Assembly (NCBI RefSeq): GCF_048544455.1
Contig: NC_133536.1
Coordinates: 29,080,152-29,144,151 of the forward strand
Length of the DNA: 64,000 nucleotides
DNA from: Silene latifolia
Taxonomy: Eukaryota; Streptophyta; Magnoliopsida; Caryophyllales; Caryophyllaceae
Direction: 5' to 3'
A program made the position numbers and the translations under genes. Shown piece after piece: positions 39,996 to 53,000 of this stretch (position 1 is the first letter of the stretch; each line of letters opens with the position of its first letter). The notes below the pieces were generated by a model that saw nothing but the letters and a program-made list of their open reading frames with translations, searched no databases and was not told the origin of the DNA.

Positions 39996-40160
39996 TTGGG
40001 ATCATCACCTCATTTACTTGCCTATAATTGTATTCGACGTTTTAGACCCTTAAATTTAAGGTTATTTGCGCTGAATCTGATGATGCTCAGGTGGACAAGC
40101 ATCGTTCTCTCCATTCTTACAAAGACTGGTCCAGTTGATTCTTATGGTCTTGGTGCTTGG
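39996..40160 (+). other. Possible gene fragment carried by the outer Helitron
   Basis: A short ORF reads RRFRPLNLRLFA and, after a one-base shift, ESDDAQVDKHRSLHSYKDW. The less biased composition and a following GT (GCTTG-GTATGTC) resemble the 5' exon of a host gene. Transposon context and a frameshift suggest capture. The family is not recognised and support is weak. Confidence 0.2.
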
Positions 40161-40608
40161 TATGTCGTCACCTTTGACAAATTATTATTCTTGAATGCTT
40201 AGCTTCATAGTGTGAACCAAATTTTATCTATTGATTGTTTTTCTTATCTGTAATATCCATAGTGATTTGTAGCATTTATGTGGTAGAAATTGGAGAAGTG
40301 GCACTAAATTTGAACTTTGATAGACATAGGCCATATGTTACATTGAGTATTGGCATTGCCATGCGATTATGATTCACATGGATCAGTCCCAAAATCTTAT
40401 ATTTCATCCAATTGCATTTTGTTTTTACAGCATCATTTGGGGGTGATCGTCATGAATTAATGACATTTTTCTTTTCTGTCTATCACTAAAGATTCCAAAT
40501 TAGTTGCCGACACATGGAAGGTTAGTGTACCATTCGAAATTAGTTGCCAACATATGGAAGGTTAATGTTCCATAAATTTTTCCAATGATCTTTATTTCTT
40601 ATTTTATA

Positions 40609-40665
40609 CTCCCTGGTCTGAATCATTGGTTAACCTATGTAAGCAAACAATTGGGACAGAAGGAG
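40609..40665. mobile_element. Diverged Stowaway MITE, 57 bp
   Basis: TA-CTCCCTGGTCTGAATCATTG on the left and AACAATTGGGACAGAAGGAG-TA on the right: inverted Stowaway ends with a TA target duplication. It is very short, probably internally deleted. Confidence 0.6.
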
Positions 40666-43600
40666 TAGTCACTAATTACATTTTTTCTCAATTTTTTCCA
40701 GAGCTGTAACCATTGTGCCGTATGTGGGTGAGTTGCATTGCTTCATTATCTTACCTATTTTAGGTTTTTAATATTTATGTCTACCTCTTTCATTGAGAGT
40801 GTTTTCTATACTGTTTTATTCTTTGACATTCTAGATGGCTGAAAAGTCCTAAACTGAATATAACGAAATTACTAAACCAAAGATGCTAAACCGAAGCACT
40901 GCCATTTTATATAAGTTCTGAAGATTATTGTGACCACTATTTTTATTGGAGGTGATATTAACCGTATTTAGCAATATTAGACTTTGACTATTAATTTACA
41001 ACCATGACTGAAAGCAACTGAGTCATTAATTGGTTATACTTTTGGATTATTGCTATTCATGGTCATGTTGTACTTAATTGTCCGAGTATATCCTATGCCT
41101 ACTTAAAGTGGAACCACTAATCCCTTTTTAGAATAATTAAGTTCTAAAGAATAGAGATGATGTCCCAGACCATGTAAATTAAGTGAATCACAACACGGGG
41201 CCAGGGAGCAAAGAAGTCGTTTTTATAACATTTTTATAACATTCATAGAAATATAAAATTGCTAAACTAGATCCACAAGACGAAGTAACTCAGGGAAGAC
41301 ATTTTACTCACCAACAAGTAGTATACACTTAAAATGATGATATCTTTGAATACTTGACCATTTAAATAAGGGTTGCTTTATTAATTCATGTTTACGAGAA
41401 AGACAAGTTCATTGTTGAAATGTAATTAACAGGGCATGAAGACTATTTGAATAGGACAGTGAATGAAGATAACTCCTTTGTAAGACATGTATGTGAATGC
41501 GGAGGTCTATAAAATGAGGCATGCCTTCAAATTTAAACAAGAACTTGCAGGTGTGGCACACAAAAGAAAGACAAAAAGGCAATGGATAGTAGGATGAATG
41601 GAAGCTTGCAAATGCAATGGAAATGATAAATTACAAGGCTAAAGGTCATAAGCTTTCCATAAACAGAGGACTTATTTTGAGGGCTTCCTTCAATTACCAA
41701 GTAATGAATCTAATACAATCATGACAAAATTAGACTAAACATTACGTTTTAATTTCCGAAATGTGAATATTGGAGCTTGTATCTTACGTGTTGTTTCCAA
41801 TAACATTAGTGTATAAACACAAAGCAAATAATAACGACACCGTAAACACAATGTGATGGTTTCATTGATTGACATGATATTATTGTACTTTTGTATAGCA
41901 CAATGTCACTATAGCATATGAAGCCTTTATCTCCTTAAATTAGAAAGAAATATCTTATGCCTCTTACTATTTCTTCGCTTCCGTACGGCTGAATGCCAAA
42001 TCATAAAATTAATGCTTTTGTTTCTTAAATTTGAGACGCCTATTTTGTTTCTTAGATTTGAGACACTTGCCTATAGCCAATGTATAGGGTATAAATACTA
42101 ATGATGTAAAGTTGCTAATTCATTCAATTAATAAAGAGAAGTTAAACTAACGCTTAAATATTTGTTGGCTAAGAAAAACATTCATATTACATAATCTTTA
42201 AACCAATTAAAACAATAAATTATTAACGATCCCGTGATTTTCACGGGCTCAAAAACTAGTTTTTCTTCTAAAAAACCCATGTTTTTTTATAATTAATATT
42301 TTTATTTTAACTTTGTATCTTTTTTAAGCTGCTTTTATTAAATTAAATTAAAACTCGTACATGTTTTAATTTTTTTTTTTTAAATCTGCTTTTATCAAAA
42401 CTAGTTTTAAACCCGTGCAAAAAAATCACGGGTCATGATAACATGCGCTATTATTGGACACAAGACTCAGGAGCATACGTATAATTTAATGAGCGTTACT
42501 AAATGTAAATGTCCTGATAATATAAGTAAGTCTATAATTGAAAATTCGACATACGTATAATTTAATTAACTTTTTTCATTCTGATGAGATAATACGGTTT
42601 TCATCATTAATGTACATATAATTTAGGAAAAAAGGACGGTTTTAGCAATAAATGAACAACTTTTTTACAAAAGTGCACTGTCATGAGACCGTCTTACACT
42701 ATAATTTATGATATATAAATACATAAATCAACTCTTTCTATGAATTTTACCCTAGCTACTTCATATTACCTATACCCCGCAGCCGCCCTCTTCCTCTCAC
42801 AATTACTAACCGACTTTTCATCTTGCTTCTTTTCTTTGACTATCTTCATCTCAAAAATTATCCATCCTAATGTTATCCCCTTACTGCCTATAATGTTAAT
42901 CGGCCTTTGTTCTTTAATTAGCCTAATTGTACACATTTGTCCACTACTTCACAACATTCCACATCCCTTCTCCCTCCCCAATCACTCCGCCTCCACAGTA
43001 GCATAAAACGGTTACTACTCATCCAACATTTCAAATCAATCGCACCTATTTTTCATTTCACTGTATTAGAACATGATTTTAGCGTGATCAATGCGAATAA
43101 TCATATATTTGCGTTGTTGTGCCTCGAAATTTGTAGATCTATTACTAATTGTATCTGGGTCTCCATAATTTTTGAAAAACTAATTTCAAAAGAGGCGGTG
43201 TATTATTTTATGTTAAAATTTTCATTTTTAACTATATTTTCACACTTTAATCATTATTATATATCTTTTTTCTTGTTTTAGTATATTTTCACTACTTTTG
43301 TTATACTCTTTATTGTAGATCTGATGCTCTTGTTAGTATTAAATCATCCATGTATTTGTGTTCCAAGAAAATATTCTTTTTTTTTTATAATTTAAATATG
43401 TTTTTAAGACTTTTTCCTTTTTAGCATTTTTTATATTTAGTTTTTTTTTTTTCTATATTAATGAGGTACTTTAGTATTTTTTTTTTCAATTTAAATATAC
43501 TTTCTTTTTCGACTACTATTTAAATTATTTTCCATAATTATTTTCTGATGATTATTGTGTTTGTGTCATGAACCATAGTTAAATTATTTTGATTTCAACA

Positions 43601-44513
43601 AAAAATTCATTCTTTTTAATTTTTTTTCCTTTAAAATATTTCTGGTATTTTTTATTTTAAATAAAGAATGGCTTATATACGCAACTTTATTTTTTTTGCT
43701 GGTTATTAAATATTTGATCATTTAGAAAAATAAATATTTTAATTATTTTTTTAATAATTTAATTAATGACAAAAATCTGATCAATCATAAATATCATATA
43801 GTAAAGACAAATTAACTTGATTGATATATATTTTTTTTTTGAAGTAACTTGATTATTTTCTACTACGTATAATGTTCAATGAAGATTTGTTTTAGAAAAA
43901 ATGAAAGGAAAAGCTTCTGAAGAAAATGATCTATCCAGTTTGTATTAATTTTCTATACAATTTTCCATTTATTTTATCTTTAGTGTAAGATTGAATGTGT
44001 TTAATTTTTTTTATCATAAGTTTTTTAACATATGAATATGAATATATGATTAAGATTAATCTAAATATAAATTGAGTTGATGAGAGGAGATGAGAGGAGA
44101 TGAGAGAGAGTAATTAAATGTTGTATAAATCATGGGGGGTCCCATATGCACTCAATTCTCTCAAATCAATCAGCCAATCAGAAGCCAAAGAAAAACCCAA
44201 CTTTTATACTATGTAGACTTGTATTTTTATTTTATTTTATTTTTCTTAAAAACAATATTAATAATAATATTTGAGTCACAAAAAGATGTATTTGATGATT
44301 TTTTTTAATATGCTTTGATCAGAACTTCTATTTCTTTTTTTGCTAAAAAAACATTGATAATTTGTTTTTCGAAAACCCTTTGAATCTTATGTCTGCACCA
44401 GTTTGTTGAGTTTTTAATTTTTTTTGCTAAATTAGTTTGATAAGTTACATTTTTGTAAATATTGAATTGAGAATATTTTATATGTAAAGAGTTTTGGTGT
44501 TAACTATCATATA

Positions 44514-44807
44514 CTCCCTCCAATTTCCTTATATCTTCCCTCTTTCCTTTTTCACACAAGTTTGATTATCTTCCCTCTTTCCTTTTTTGGTAAGTTTCAT
44601 TCATTTTTTATTAATTTCTCTCTCCTAAAAAATCAACAACTCTCATTACTTTATCTATTCTTTATTCATCATTCATTCTTTATTATTTTCTCTCACCTAT
44701 AAATTTCACAACTTACAATAATTTATTCTACTTTATTCCTTCTTTCTTCCCCTTTCTTAATTTTTGTGCCCAAAAGAAAGGGGAAGATATAAGAAACTTG
44801 GAGGGAG
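44514..44807. mobile_element. Stowaway-type MITE, 294 bp
   Basis: TA duplication on both sides (44512-44513 and 44808-44809). Ends are CTCCCTCCAATTTCCTTATA on the left and AAGAAACTTGGAGGGAG on the right. The left arm also repeats TTCCCTCTTTCCTTTTT twice. Confidence 0.7.
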
Positions 44808-44830
44808 TATTATCAATATATCATATTATA

Positions 44831-45317
44831 CTTCCTCCATTCAACTTCACTCTACCATATTACCATTTTCATCCATTCAACTCCACTCTACCACTTTCCA
44901 AAAAAAAAGCATGAAAAATTACCTTTTTATTCTTATTACAATCTCTTATCAGTCAGTCTCATTATAGACGGGTCATTTCCGTCTATACGAAAAGACGGGT
45001 CAAATGTCACCACCTCAACGCTAAATGTCACCACTTTAACGTCAAATGCAACCAGTACCATTTACTAGGTTACAACAGATAGTTTATAAGGTGGTGACAT
45101 TTGACGTTAAGGTAGTGACATTTGACCCGTCTTTTCGTATAGACGGAAATGGCCCGTCTATAATGAGAAATTTGTGATCTCTTATTTACATACTTTGCCA
45201 CTACTTGGCCCACTAAAATCAATACTCATTTGTACTTCTATTATTTAATAAAGCATCTTTTACACACTTATTTGTACTTCTATTACTTGTTTAATTAGTG
45301 GGGTTGAATGAAGGAAG
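44831..45317. mobile_element. Stowaway-type MITE split by another MITE
   Basis: Ends CTTCCTCCATTCAACTTCAC (left) and GTGGGGTTGAATGAAGGAAG (right) are inverted and flanked by TA (44829-44830 and 45318-45319). Without the insertion at 44950-45176 and its duplication, it is about 250 bp. Confidence 0.7.
44950..45176. mobile_element. 227-bp MITE with long near-perfect TIRs and 9-bp target duplication
   Basis: ATCTCTTAT flanks it at 44941-44949 and 45177-45185. After short divergent tips (CAGTCAGT / CACAAATT), the arms match almost perfectly for about 55 bp: TCTCATTATAGACGGG, TTCCGTCTATACGAAAAGAC, GGGTCAAATGTCACC. A 9-bp duplication suggests Mutator-like mobilisation. It is non-coding and could form a strong hairpin. 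Confidence 0.8.
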
Positions 45318-45532
45318 TATCTATCATATAACATATAAAGTTCATTCATAATATAATTAATATAACTAATATGGAAATAAGGAGAGAGAATTAAAAGTTA
45401 AAAATAAAGAAAGAGAGCAATTAATTGTGGGGTAGAATGTGGGTTTCTTTGAAAAAATAAAATTTGCTTCTTCCCTAAATTTCAGAAACCAATTAGAACA
45501 AGCTAAATGTTTTAGCTTTTATAGATAGAGGA

Positions 45533-46763
45533 TATGCATGCCCAATTTAAATTCCGCCCAAAAGTATTAGCCTATTATTTTCGGCCCATTTTATTGAAAT
45601 AATGAAAAATAGCCCATTCATTTAGTGTATAGATGCCCATCGCCTAATAAATTTACAGCTATGAGTAACCCTAATTCACTCACCCTCACATTCTACTACT
45701 CAGCCAACTCTTTTACTTTACTCACACCTCCGCCGCCTCTCTCTCACACTCTCTTCTCCCACACATCAGTACATCACCTCTTCAACGGCTAACTTCTTCT
45801 CATTTACAGCTATGAAAAATAGCTCATTCATTTAGTTCCCAAAGATAGTCTCACCTCAAACATTTTTTTGTTGAATGCCTTTTAAATCAGAATTTAATCT
45901 TACTACTGAAGTTAATTTCAGTATAAGCAGAAAAAATTCATGTAACTATGTAAGTATGATCCAAAGATTTATCTGGATTCTTTTATTCGTTTGATTTTTT
46001 CAAAATGTATACCTTTTGCTTTTTAAAATTTACATCAAATTGCTTTTTCCCAAGTTTTTTCAGAACTAATATAATCTTTATCTAATTATTTGTTATATTA
46101 TAGTATATTTTTCGATTTTTTAAAGATTTATCGGTATATTTTTTTTTTGCGAAAATCTTATGTCTACATTTGTTTTCGATTTTTTTTTTTTTTTAAAAAA
46201 AAAAGTGTCATCGGTACATTTTTTTAATTCTTTAGATAATATTAATGTATATGTACATCTACTAATTATTTTTATTGTGGTTTTTACTTTTTTAGGAATG
46301 AATTAATGATCAGATCTTATTACTACTAATTCTTTTTCTCTGCATTGTTTTTATTTTTATTTATACTATATTTATATATGATTTAACTTTTTTTTTGCAT
46401 TGTATATCCTTTTTCGATAATATTAGTATTTGAATTTGCTTGTCTACATTTTATTTGTTAGGTATTCAGGAAGACGAATTTTTAGAATTGTAATTTTCAC
46501 TTTCATTTTTCATGTATTTACTCTTTACTCTTTAGTAAAAGATTGTACTCAATTCATAATTTTTTATATGTTCATATTGTATGTTTTATATGTTCATATT
46601 GTATGTGTTGTATTGGAATTTGATTGAATCAATGAAATGATAAAGAGAATTAAATTCTATCAGTGAACGTGGGGAAGAGAAAAAAAAAGTTTGCTTTTTC
46701 AACCCCTCTAATCAAGTAACCAATCACAATCCTCTAAATGCTTTGGCTTTTATAGATAGGGGA
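45533..46763 (-). mobile_element. Helitron 5' portion (minus strand)
   Basis: The minus-strand start TCCCCTATCTATAAAAGCC at 46763 follows an A and closely matches the 5' end at 45532. Its own 3' terminus was not identified, so it may be truncated or the host copy into which 42401-45532 inserted. No gene was seen in it. Confidence 0.35.
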
Positions 46764-47220
46764 TTATTCGAAGACGGATTCCATCTCTGAATTGAACAAC
46801 CACATTGTATATGCACAACCTGAATTATATCTGAAAATTTATTGCAAATAATGAATATTAGAGATCGTAACTTCATATCTTGATAACATGCTTCTAAGAA
46901 AAAAAGTCAGGAAAATAGAACAATTTGATTCAGTTGGCATGCATATATATACTGCTTTCACTTGTACGTAAAAGAGTTATTTGAAGTCTAATAGAAGTTT
47001 TTTTTTTTTTTTTAACCTAACGTGTTTAATGTGAGAGCTTCCAAAAGATACTTTCTTATCTATTTGTTAGGTTCATTTACTTAATTAATTAATTGAATTT
47101 GTACAATCTAATCAAATTTATTGTATTTGACTTGTATAAGGCGTCAATATGTGTTGCCACCAATATTGGAGACGAACATGAATGATATCAAAGCAAAATT
47201 CTTAAGGATAAAATTCGTAG
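46764..47220. other. AT-rich intergenic DNA, no gene seen
   Basis: No ORF or repeat boundary was recognised, apart from a T-run near 47000. Confidence 0.4.
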
Positions 47221-47875
47221 TTGCTCATTCATGTACAACTTTTACTTATTTATGAACATTTTTTCATTAGTTTTCCATTCCATACCCTTTTAGAAAACAA
47301 AACAAAAAAAATCTCTTTCTCTTTTATTTTTCTCTTCCTCCCACAAATTAATCAAAATCCTACCAAATTCATCAATTATTCACTTAATTCATACATTAAA
47401 CAAGTAACTATTGTAATTTTGTTTACAATATATCAATTTTTGTACCAAAACGAACTAATTACAAATCCACTTAGGCTAAATTTTAAAATTAGGGTTTCAT
47501 CAATAATTGATGGATTGATGGCCAGGGTGGGCGCGGCAGGTGGTGGACGGTGGTGGCGTGGGCTGGACGTCGGAGAGGCAAAGGTGGTGGCGGTAGTGGG
47601 AGAGGGGGAGACATGGTGGTAGAGGCAGGTCTAGAAGAGGGCATAGGCGGGTATGGGTGGGCGTTTGAGGCAGGTGGACGGCGGCGCTTGAGTGGGTCCG
47701 GTGGGTCTGACAGTTGTCGGGAAGGGCAGTAGCAAGGCGGTGGCCGGAGTGGGGGAGAGAGGTGGTAGAGTTCAAGAGGAGAATTGAAATTGGAGAGTTG
47801 AAATAAAAGGGGTAAAATGGTCGTTTCCATCCATAAAAGAGTAAAACTCGTCCATAAATAAACACCTAATATCAT
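47221..47875. repeat. TIR-like repeat with GC-rich GGTGG block
   Basis: The left part (CTTTTACTTATTTATGAACA) is loosely inverted relative to the right part (minus strand GTTTTACTCTTTTATGGATG). A GC-rich GGTGG/GGCGG block (47515-47760) sits beside the right end. The layout resembles the ends of the 15781-20035 element, so it may be a short member of that family. The proline- and glycine-rich ORFs follow from base composition and are not called as genes. No target duplication was found. Confidence 0.35.
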
Positions 47876-49239
47876 AGAGCATCATACGTAGTAGGGGACT
47901 ATGGGTAGTTGTTCGTAATTGATCAATGATCAGTTTGATTCCTTATTTAATTCATATTCTGATATTCATATATATTATCTTCTTTTTAATATTTACTTTA
48001 ATATTTCACGGAAATTGGAGTCTCTGTAATCGGTCAAAAAAAACTTTTTTTTAATAGTATAGACTAGATTTAATGTCAGTGCGATGCAAATGCCTGTTTG
48101 TAGTATTCTATTTTTTATAATGTACAATACAAAAAGTACTGCTTTTTAACCTTTTCATGCATGTTCGATGCAGAGAGTGCTGTTCACGAAAAAGAAGTAG
48201 ATAAACATCCTCTTTCGATAAAATACATTAATTACTTGTCTCTTTGTACTTATTCTGTAAATCTATGTCGTAAGGCAGGGCCTCATTCCTTATTAGGTAG
48301 AACTCACTCCAAATATCCTTTAATGTAATGGTGAGTATTTAGACAATCGTTTTTTTTTCTGGTGCGACCTACTCTTTGGTGATATAAAGTACAATCACCT
48401 TGTATATATACTTCCTTGCCTCTGAGATTTGGTACTTATATGTCGAGACTTTTAATTCTCACATATAGCCATTTACAAACACGGTATGAATGACATATCT
48501 TCCATTTAAGTTAAAATTTGTATCCATGTGAAACTTGGGGCTCTATAGGGCTATGTCCTGGCCAATAATTTTGAATTCTTTTGTAATCTTGTTTGTATAA
48601 CGTCAACAATTCTAATATGTCCTTCATTAACTGAGTTCGTATAGCGTGAGTAGAAGATTTCTAACTCGTGATTTACATTTTAAAACATACAAAATTGTAA
48701 ATTAGGATAATATTTTTGTTAATTGAATTCATTGTACATAAAAAAACAAAGAGACTATCTCATGATATATTAAAACCGAATCATTTACCATCTCAGAAAA
48801 TAAGAAGTCATACTCATTATTAATCGATGAATATATTACTATTAACAAATAGTTAATTCTATCTATTCTTTATTTTGGTTGCCAACAAATTTGATAATTT
48901 ATACATGTTAGAAAAACCGTTAGTCGGATTTTAGATAATTTGGAAAAGTTTGACTTGATCTCTTATACTCCCTCCTATTCTTATGGTGTTATCAAGAGTA
49001 ATCCTCTATTCTTGTTATATTTTGTAATACCCCGTAATTTATTAATAATTTATGTAATTTAAATAATTAATTAATGGCAATTATAATAATTGCAAATAAG
49101 ACGTTAATTAAATAATAAAGTAAGTAAGCAGGTCGGGATTTGAACTCAGCTAGTAATAAGGCCTTGGGCCATGTGATATATTAAGTGGGCCGATTATTTT
49201 AGGCTTAGTATGAGTATTGGTCGAGATTTGAAGCGGGAT

Positions 49240-49240
<1 letters not shown>
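47876..49240. other. Intergenic DNA, no gene seen
   Basis: AT-rich DNA without convincing ORFs or structural RNA genes. A solo fragment TACTCCCTCCTATTCTTATG near 48967 resembles a Stowaway-like end without a partner. Confidence 0.4.
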
Positions 49241-49302
<62 letters not shown>

Positions 49303-49312
49303 GTAATAATAG
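49241..49312. repeat. (AAT)n microsatellite, left flank of the L1 fragment
   Basis: About 22 AAT units, decaying at the right edge into TAGTAATAATAG. Confidence 0.95.
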
Positions 49313-49321
49313 TATACTATC

Positions 49322-49950
49322 ACTGAGTGCAGTCAGGCCATTCAGAGGGACTTTTATCTACCCAGGCATCGTGTTCTCCTGCAATTAGCAGCCCAAAACA
49401 GGCTTGCTACTGTAGATCACCTAGCCAGTAGAGGTCTTCCTATGGTTAACAGATGTTCCCTCTGTCAGAGACATAGTGAATCTGCTGCACACTTGTTTTT
49501 TGCTTGCAGTTACTCTGCTGAGGTGTTGCAGGCCATCAAACAGTGGGTAGGGATCAATACTCCTGACAACTCTCTGCAACAACTTTTAAGCTGGACTAAC
49601 AAGAGGAAGATTAGAAGGCATTAGCGCATTCAATGGGTCCATAACAGTATTGCAACAACAGTGTATAGCATTTGGAGTGAAAGAAACTTGCGGATTTTTG
49701 AGAAAAAGTGTAGATCAAGCCATACACTTATACGGGACATCCAATATACTGTCAACATCATCTTGTTTACCAAAATACAGGATGTTTTCCATGACGAAAT
49801 GCTAGATAGTTTCCTAGCCTCTAGGAGAGAGTCTCATGAAGCCTTTGCGCTTTGTATCTTAGAGGTTTTGCTTTGTAAGAAATCTCTTATATTCTTCTTT
49901 TGGAATATAATGAGAAAATACACTTCTTGCAAAAAAAAAATAAAAAAAAA
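49322..49950 (+). pseudogene. L1-like LINE fragment (zf-RVT region)
   Basis: One frame reads FYLPRHRVLLQLAAQNRLAT, then GLPMVNRCSLCQRHSESAAH and LFFACSYS: the Cys/His zf-RVT cluster at the end of plant LINE ORF2. After one in-frame TAG (49622-49624) it continues to VYSIWSERNLRIFEKK. An A-rich tail near 49930-49950 runs into the next (AAT)n tract. It is unrelated in sequence to the LINE at 36366 beyond the shared domain. 5'-truncated and inactive. Confidence 0.75.
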
Positions 49951-49955
49951 TAGTA

Positions 49956-50043
<88 letters not shown>
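49951..50043. repeat. (AAT)n microsatellite between two LINEs
   Basis: AGTAATAGT then about 28 AAT units, ending exactly where the next non-LTR element begins. Confidence 0.95.
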
Positions 50044-50045
<2 letters not shown>

Positions 50046-53000
50046 TTTTGAGAGGAGAGGGAGAGGGGGAACGTGGGACTGCCAACAACCATCATCAGCG
50101 ATCGACGCACCTGCGCCGCCCTAGTCCACCACCGTCACCACTGTCACCGTCATCTCTGGCCGGCATTCTTGACGTCGGCAGTGGCTGTGGTTGTAGGCGG
50201 TTGTGGCGCTGATTAGGGTTGTGTTGTGGTTTCGTTCTGATTAGGGCATCGTGCTGCGTTTTTGTTTTGGGCATCGGGTTTCCGCCGTTGACTGCCAACA
50301 ACCACCCCACATCGACCATTATACCTCACGTCGTCGGTCAGGGGAAGTTGTTGTCGGTGGTTCCAGCGGTGGTTGCGCTGATTGTGAGGGGACTTTCGTG
50401 CGGCGTTTGTCATTTCAGGTGGCATTGTCGCCTGTTTTTGTGACGGTTGTCAACCTACGCCACCACCCATTGGCTTTCCGACCTCAAGTCACCGGCCATT
50501 GCTGTGGTTGTTGACGGCGCTGCCCTTGGGTCCCTCCACCGGTGAGTGTCTCTTTTCTTTTCATGTTTTTATTTTTACCGTCACTTTCTTCCCTGTTTGT
50601 GCTCTATTACGGTGGTCTGGTGCTCCTGTCCGGTGCTCGGCCGCTGCCGCCTCTGCCTCTGCGTGTGTGTAGGTTCAGGTTGTAGTGGGGGTTGCGGGTT
50701 GCTGCTGGGAGTTCGGGTTGTACGGTTTTTTGGACTGTTTGTCAACCATTTTCGTTGTGGTTGGTGTGTTGGTCGTCCTTGGCTGTTCAACGCCGTTGTG
50801 TGCGAGGAGGGTGTGGGGGTTTTCTTCTTCCTTCATGCCCGAGCTTGTGCGGTACCATTGTCCTTTTTCGAGTCTTCATGCTTGTCGGGATGGTTTTGGT
50901 AAGGGCCTTACTAAGGCAGCTTGGCAGAAACATTTTCAGGACCGACATTGCCAGAATGGTGCGTTGGAACTTACGCGTCAGACTCTTACTGATAGTTTGA
51001 CGGTTTATTCAAATGCTGAGAGTGTTTTGAGACGGATGGGGCTCTGGTTGTGTGGGGTGTGTTTTATGACCCGTACCACTCGTGCTAGATGTCGACATAG
51101 TCGGGGTGATATTGTGCAGTCTCCGGAGCGTGTTGATGGCCTCTACAGTTTTCATATTTATGGTATTCCGAGACCTTTGGCTCCCTCTACTTCGGTTTCT
51201 TCTGATGATGGTGTTGAGCTTGTTCAGTGGTCTATATCCTCCCTTGATCGGTTATTGTCTTTGGGCCTCCGCACCGTCAAATCTATTCCTCCTAAGTGCC
51301 GTCTTGGGTTTGCTCGGGCTTTGAAAGGAGCTCTGGATGATGTGGCTGATTCCCCTAGTGATCTCTCCCGCTGGATTCGGTTGCTTGTTTTACCGTTGTG
51401 TCTGCTTAAGACATTCTCTCCTCGGAGTAATGTTGAGTGTAGGACGGCTATTCGGCGCCAGCGTCAGGAGGAGAGTATTGCTAGGGCTATCCTTGCTTGG
51501 GGGGTTCCTAGGGGAGGTTTGCAGCTGTTACAAGAGTGTTTTGATGAGGGTCCTTCTTTGTTTAGTGTGGAGGAGGATCTGGATTTGGGTGACCATAATC
51601 TCCGTCAGTGTCGGCGGAAGATTTCTGATGGTCACTATCTGCCTTCTTTTGTTCGGGTGCTTTCTTCCTCTGGGGTCGCCCCCTACTCCGATGCCACTCT
51701 TGTGGCCCTGCGTGAGAAGCATCCTGTTGCCCCACCTCCTTCTTTGCCTCCTTTGTCTGGGGCTCATCACCCTCTAGTTGCCTCTGAGTCAGTGGTTTTG
51801 GATATGATTCGGAGTTTCCCTCGTGGTACTTCTTGTGGGAGGGATGGTTTCCGTGCCCAGCACCTTATGGATTGTTTGAGTGGCGCCGCCGTGGTGCTAT
51901 TTCTATTTACGATGAGTTGATCACTTCTATTACTAGGGTGGTTAATCTCTTTCTTGAGGGCTCGGTGCCCTCTTGCTTTGGGAGAGTACATTGCCGCGCC
52001 CCTCTCACGCCGCTTGTGAAGCCGGGTGGTGGGGTACGTCCTATTCTTTGTTGGCACGATCGGAGACGGCTTGTCTCTAAAGTTGGTGCTTTTATGGTGG
52101 GTCCTTCTTTGTCCTCTTATTTTGCTGGTTTACAGTTTGGGGTGGGTGTGTCCGGTGGAAGAGAGGCTATCTTGCATGCCTTGAACCGGCTCATTGAGGC
52201 TCGGGGTGCTGAGGTGGGGCTTTCCATGTTACTGGTTGATTTCCAGAATGCTTTTAACCTTGTTGATCGTACGACCATGCTTAAGGAAGTCCACCGACGT
52301 TGCCCGGTTCTCTCCTGTTGGGTGGAGTTTTTATTCCAGCCCTGCCCGTCTTTTTTATGGGGAGCATTGCTTGTGGTCTTGTCAGGGAGTCCAGCAGGGT
52401 GATCCTTTGGGGCCGTTGCTTTTCGCGTTGGTTTTGCATCCCTTAGTATGCAAAATCCGGGACACTTTTGACCTCTCTATGCAGGCATAGTACTTGGATG
52501 ATGGCACCATTGTGGGGGATACTTTGGAGGTGGGGAAGGTCTTGGATTTGATTATGGCGGATGGCCCCCGTTTTGGACTACACCTTAATGTCTCCAAGAC
52601 GGAGGTCTTTTGGCTGAGGATCCTCGAGTCGGCTCCCTGGGTTTTCCCCCTCCATTGCTCGGCCCGCTAGGGGTGTTCGATCTGGTGGACTGTCGACAAG
52701 ATTTGCCCTGGTTTTAGCAGTGAGGTTGTGGCGAGGAGAGTAACCAAGACCATTGAGCTAATGGACTTGGTTGCGAGGATTGAGGACCCGCAGTGTGAGT
52801 TGCTTCTACTTCGAGCTTGTACTGGTATTTCTAAGCTCTATTTCTCCCTTCGTACTTGCTCCCCTTGTGTTTTTGGGTCCGTTCATCTTCCCTTTGATGC
52901 TGCTCTTCGTTCCAGCTTGGAACGTATCGTCACCGCGTCTGGCCCGGGTTTTGGGGATTGGCAGTGGCGCCTTGCTACTTTCCCTTTTCATCTTGGTGGT

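Larger units (their letters stand above)
38448..42259 (+). mobile_element. Outer Helitron interrupted just after its 5' end
   Basis: The 3' end at 42259 is GATCCCGTGATTTTCACGGG, then CTCAAAAACTAG and T. Its 5' end appears to be split. TCTATA at 38448-38453 joins TAATAACATAAAAAGCC at 39693 if the inner Helitron is removed, giving a normal Helitron start. The body (39693-42259) has no Rep/helicase but holds a possible captured exon near 40000-40160 and a Stowaway MITE. An alternative 5' end lies at about 38207 (TCTATAAAATACTATTAAAA). Confidence 0.45.
42401..45532 (-). mobile_element. Helitron, minus strand, 3.1 kb, host to nested MITEs
   Basis: The minus-strand 3' end is GACCCGTGATTTTTTTGCACGGG, then TTTAAAACTAG and T. 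The 5' end is TCCTCTATCTATAAAAGC after an A. A closely similar 5' end (TCCCCTATCTATAAAAGC) lies at 46763. The body is AT-rich without Rep/helicase. It contains a 294-bp Stowaway-type MITE and a MITE-in-MITE pair. Confidence 0.55.

Noticed and set aside
47489..47875. Pro/His-rich minus-strand and Gly-rich plus-strand ORFs
   Set aside because: Arise from a GGTGG-rich repeat block; no domain or start context, and the same block type occurs in the element at 15781-20035.
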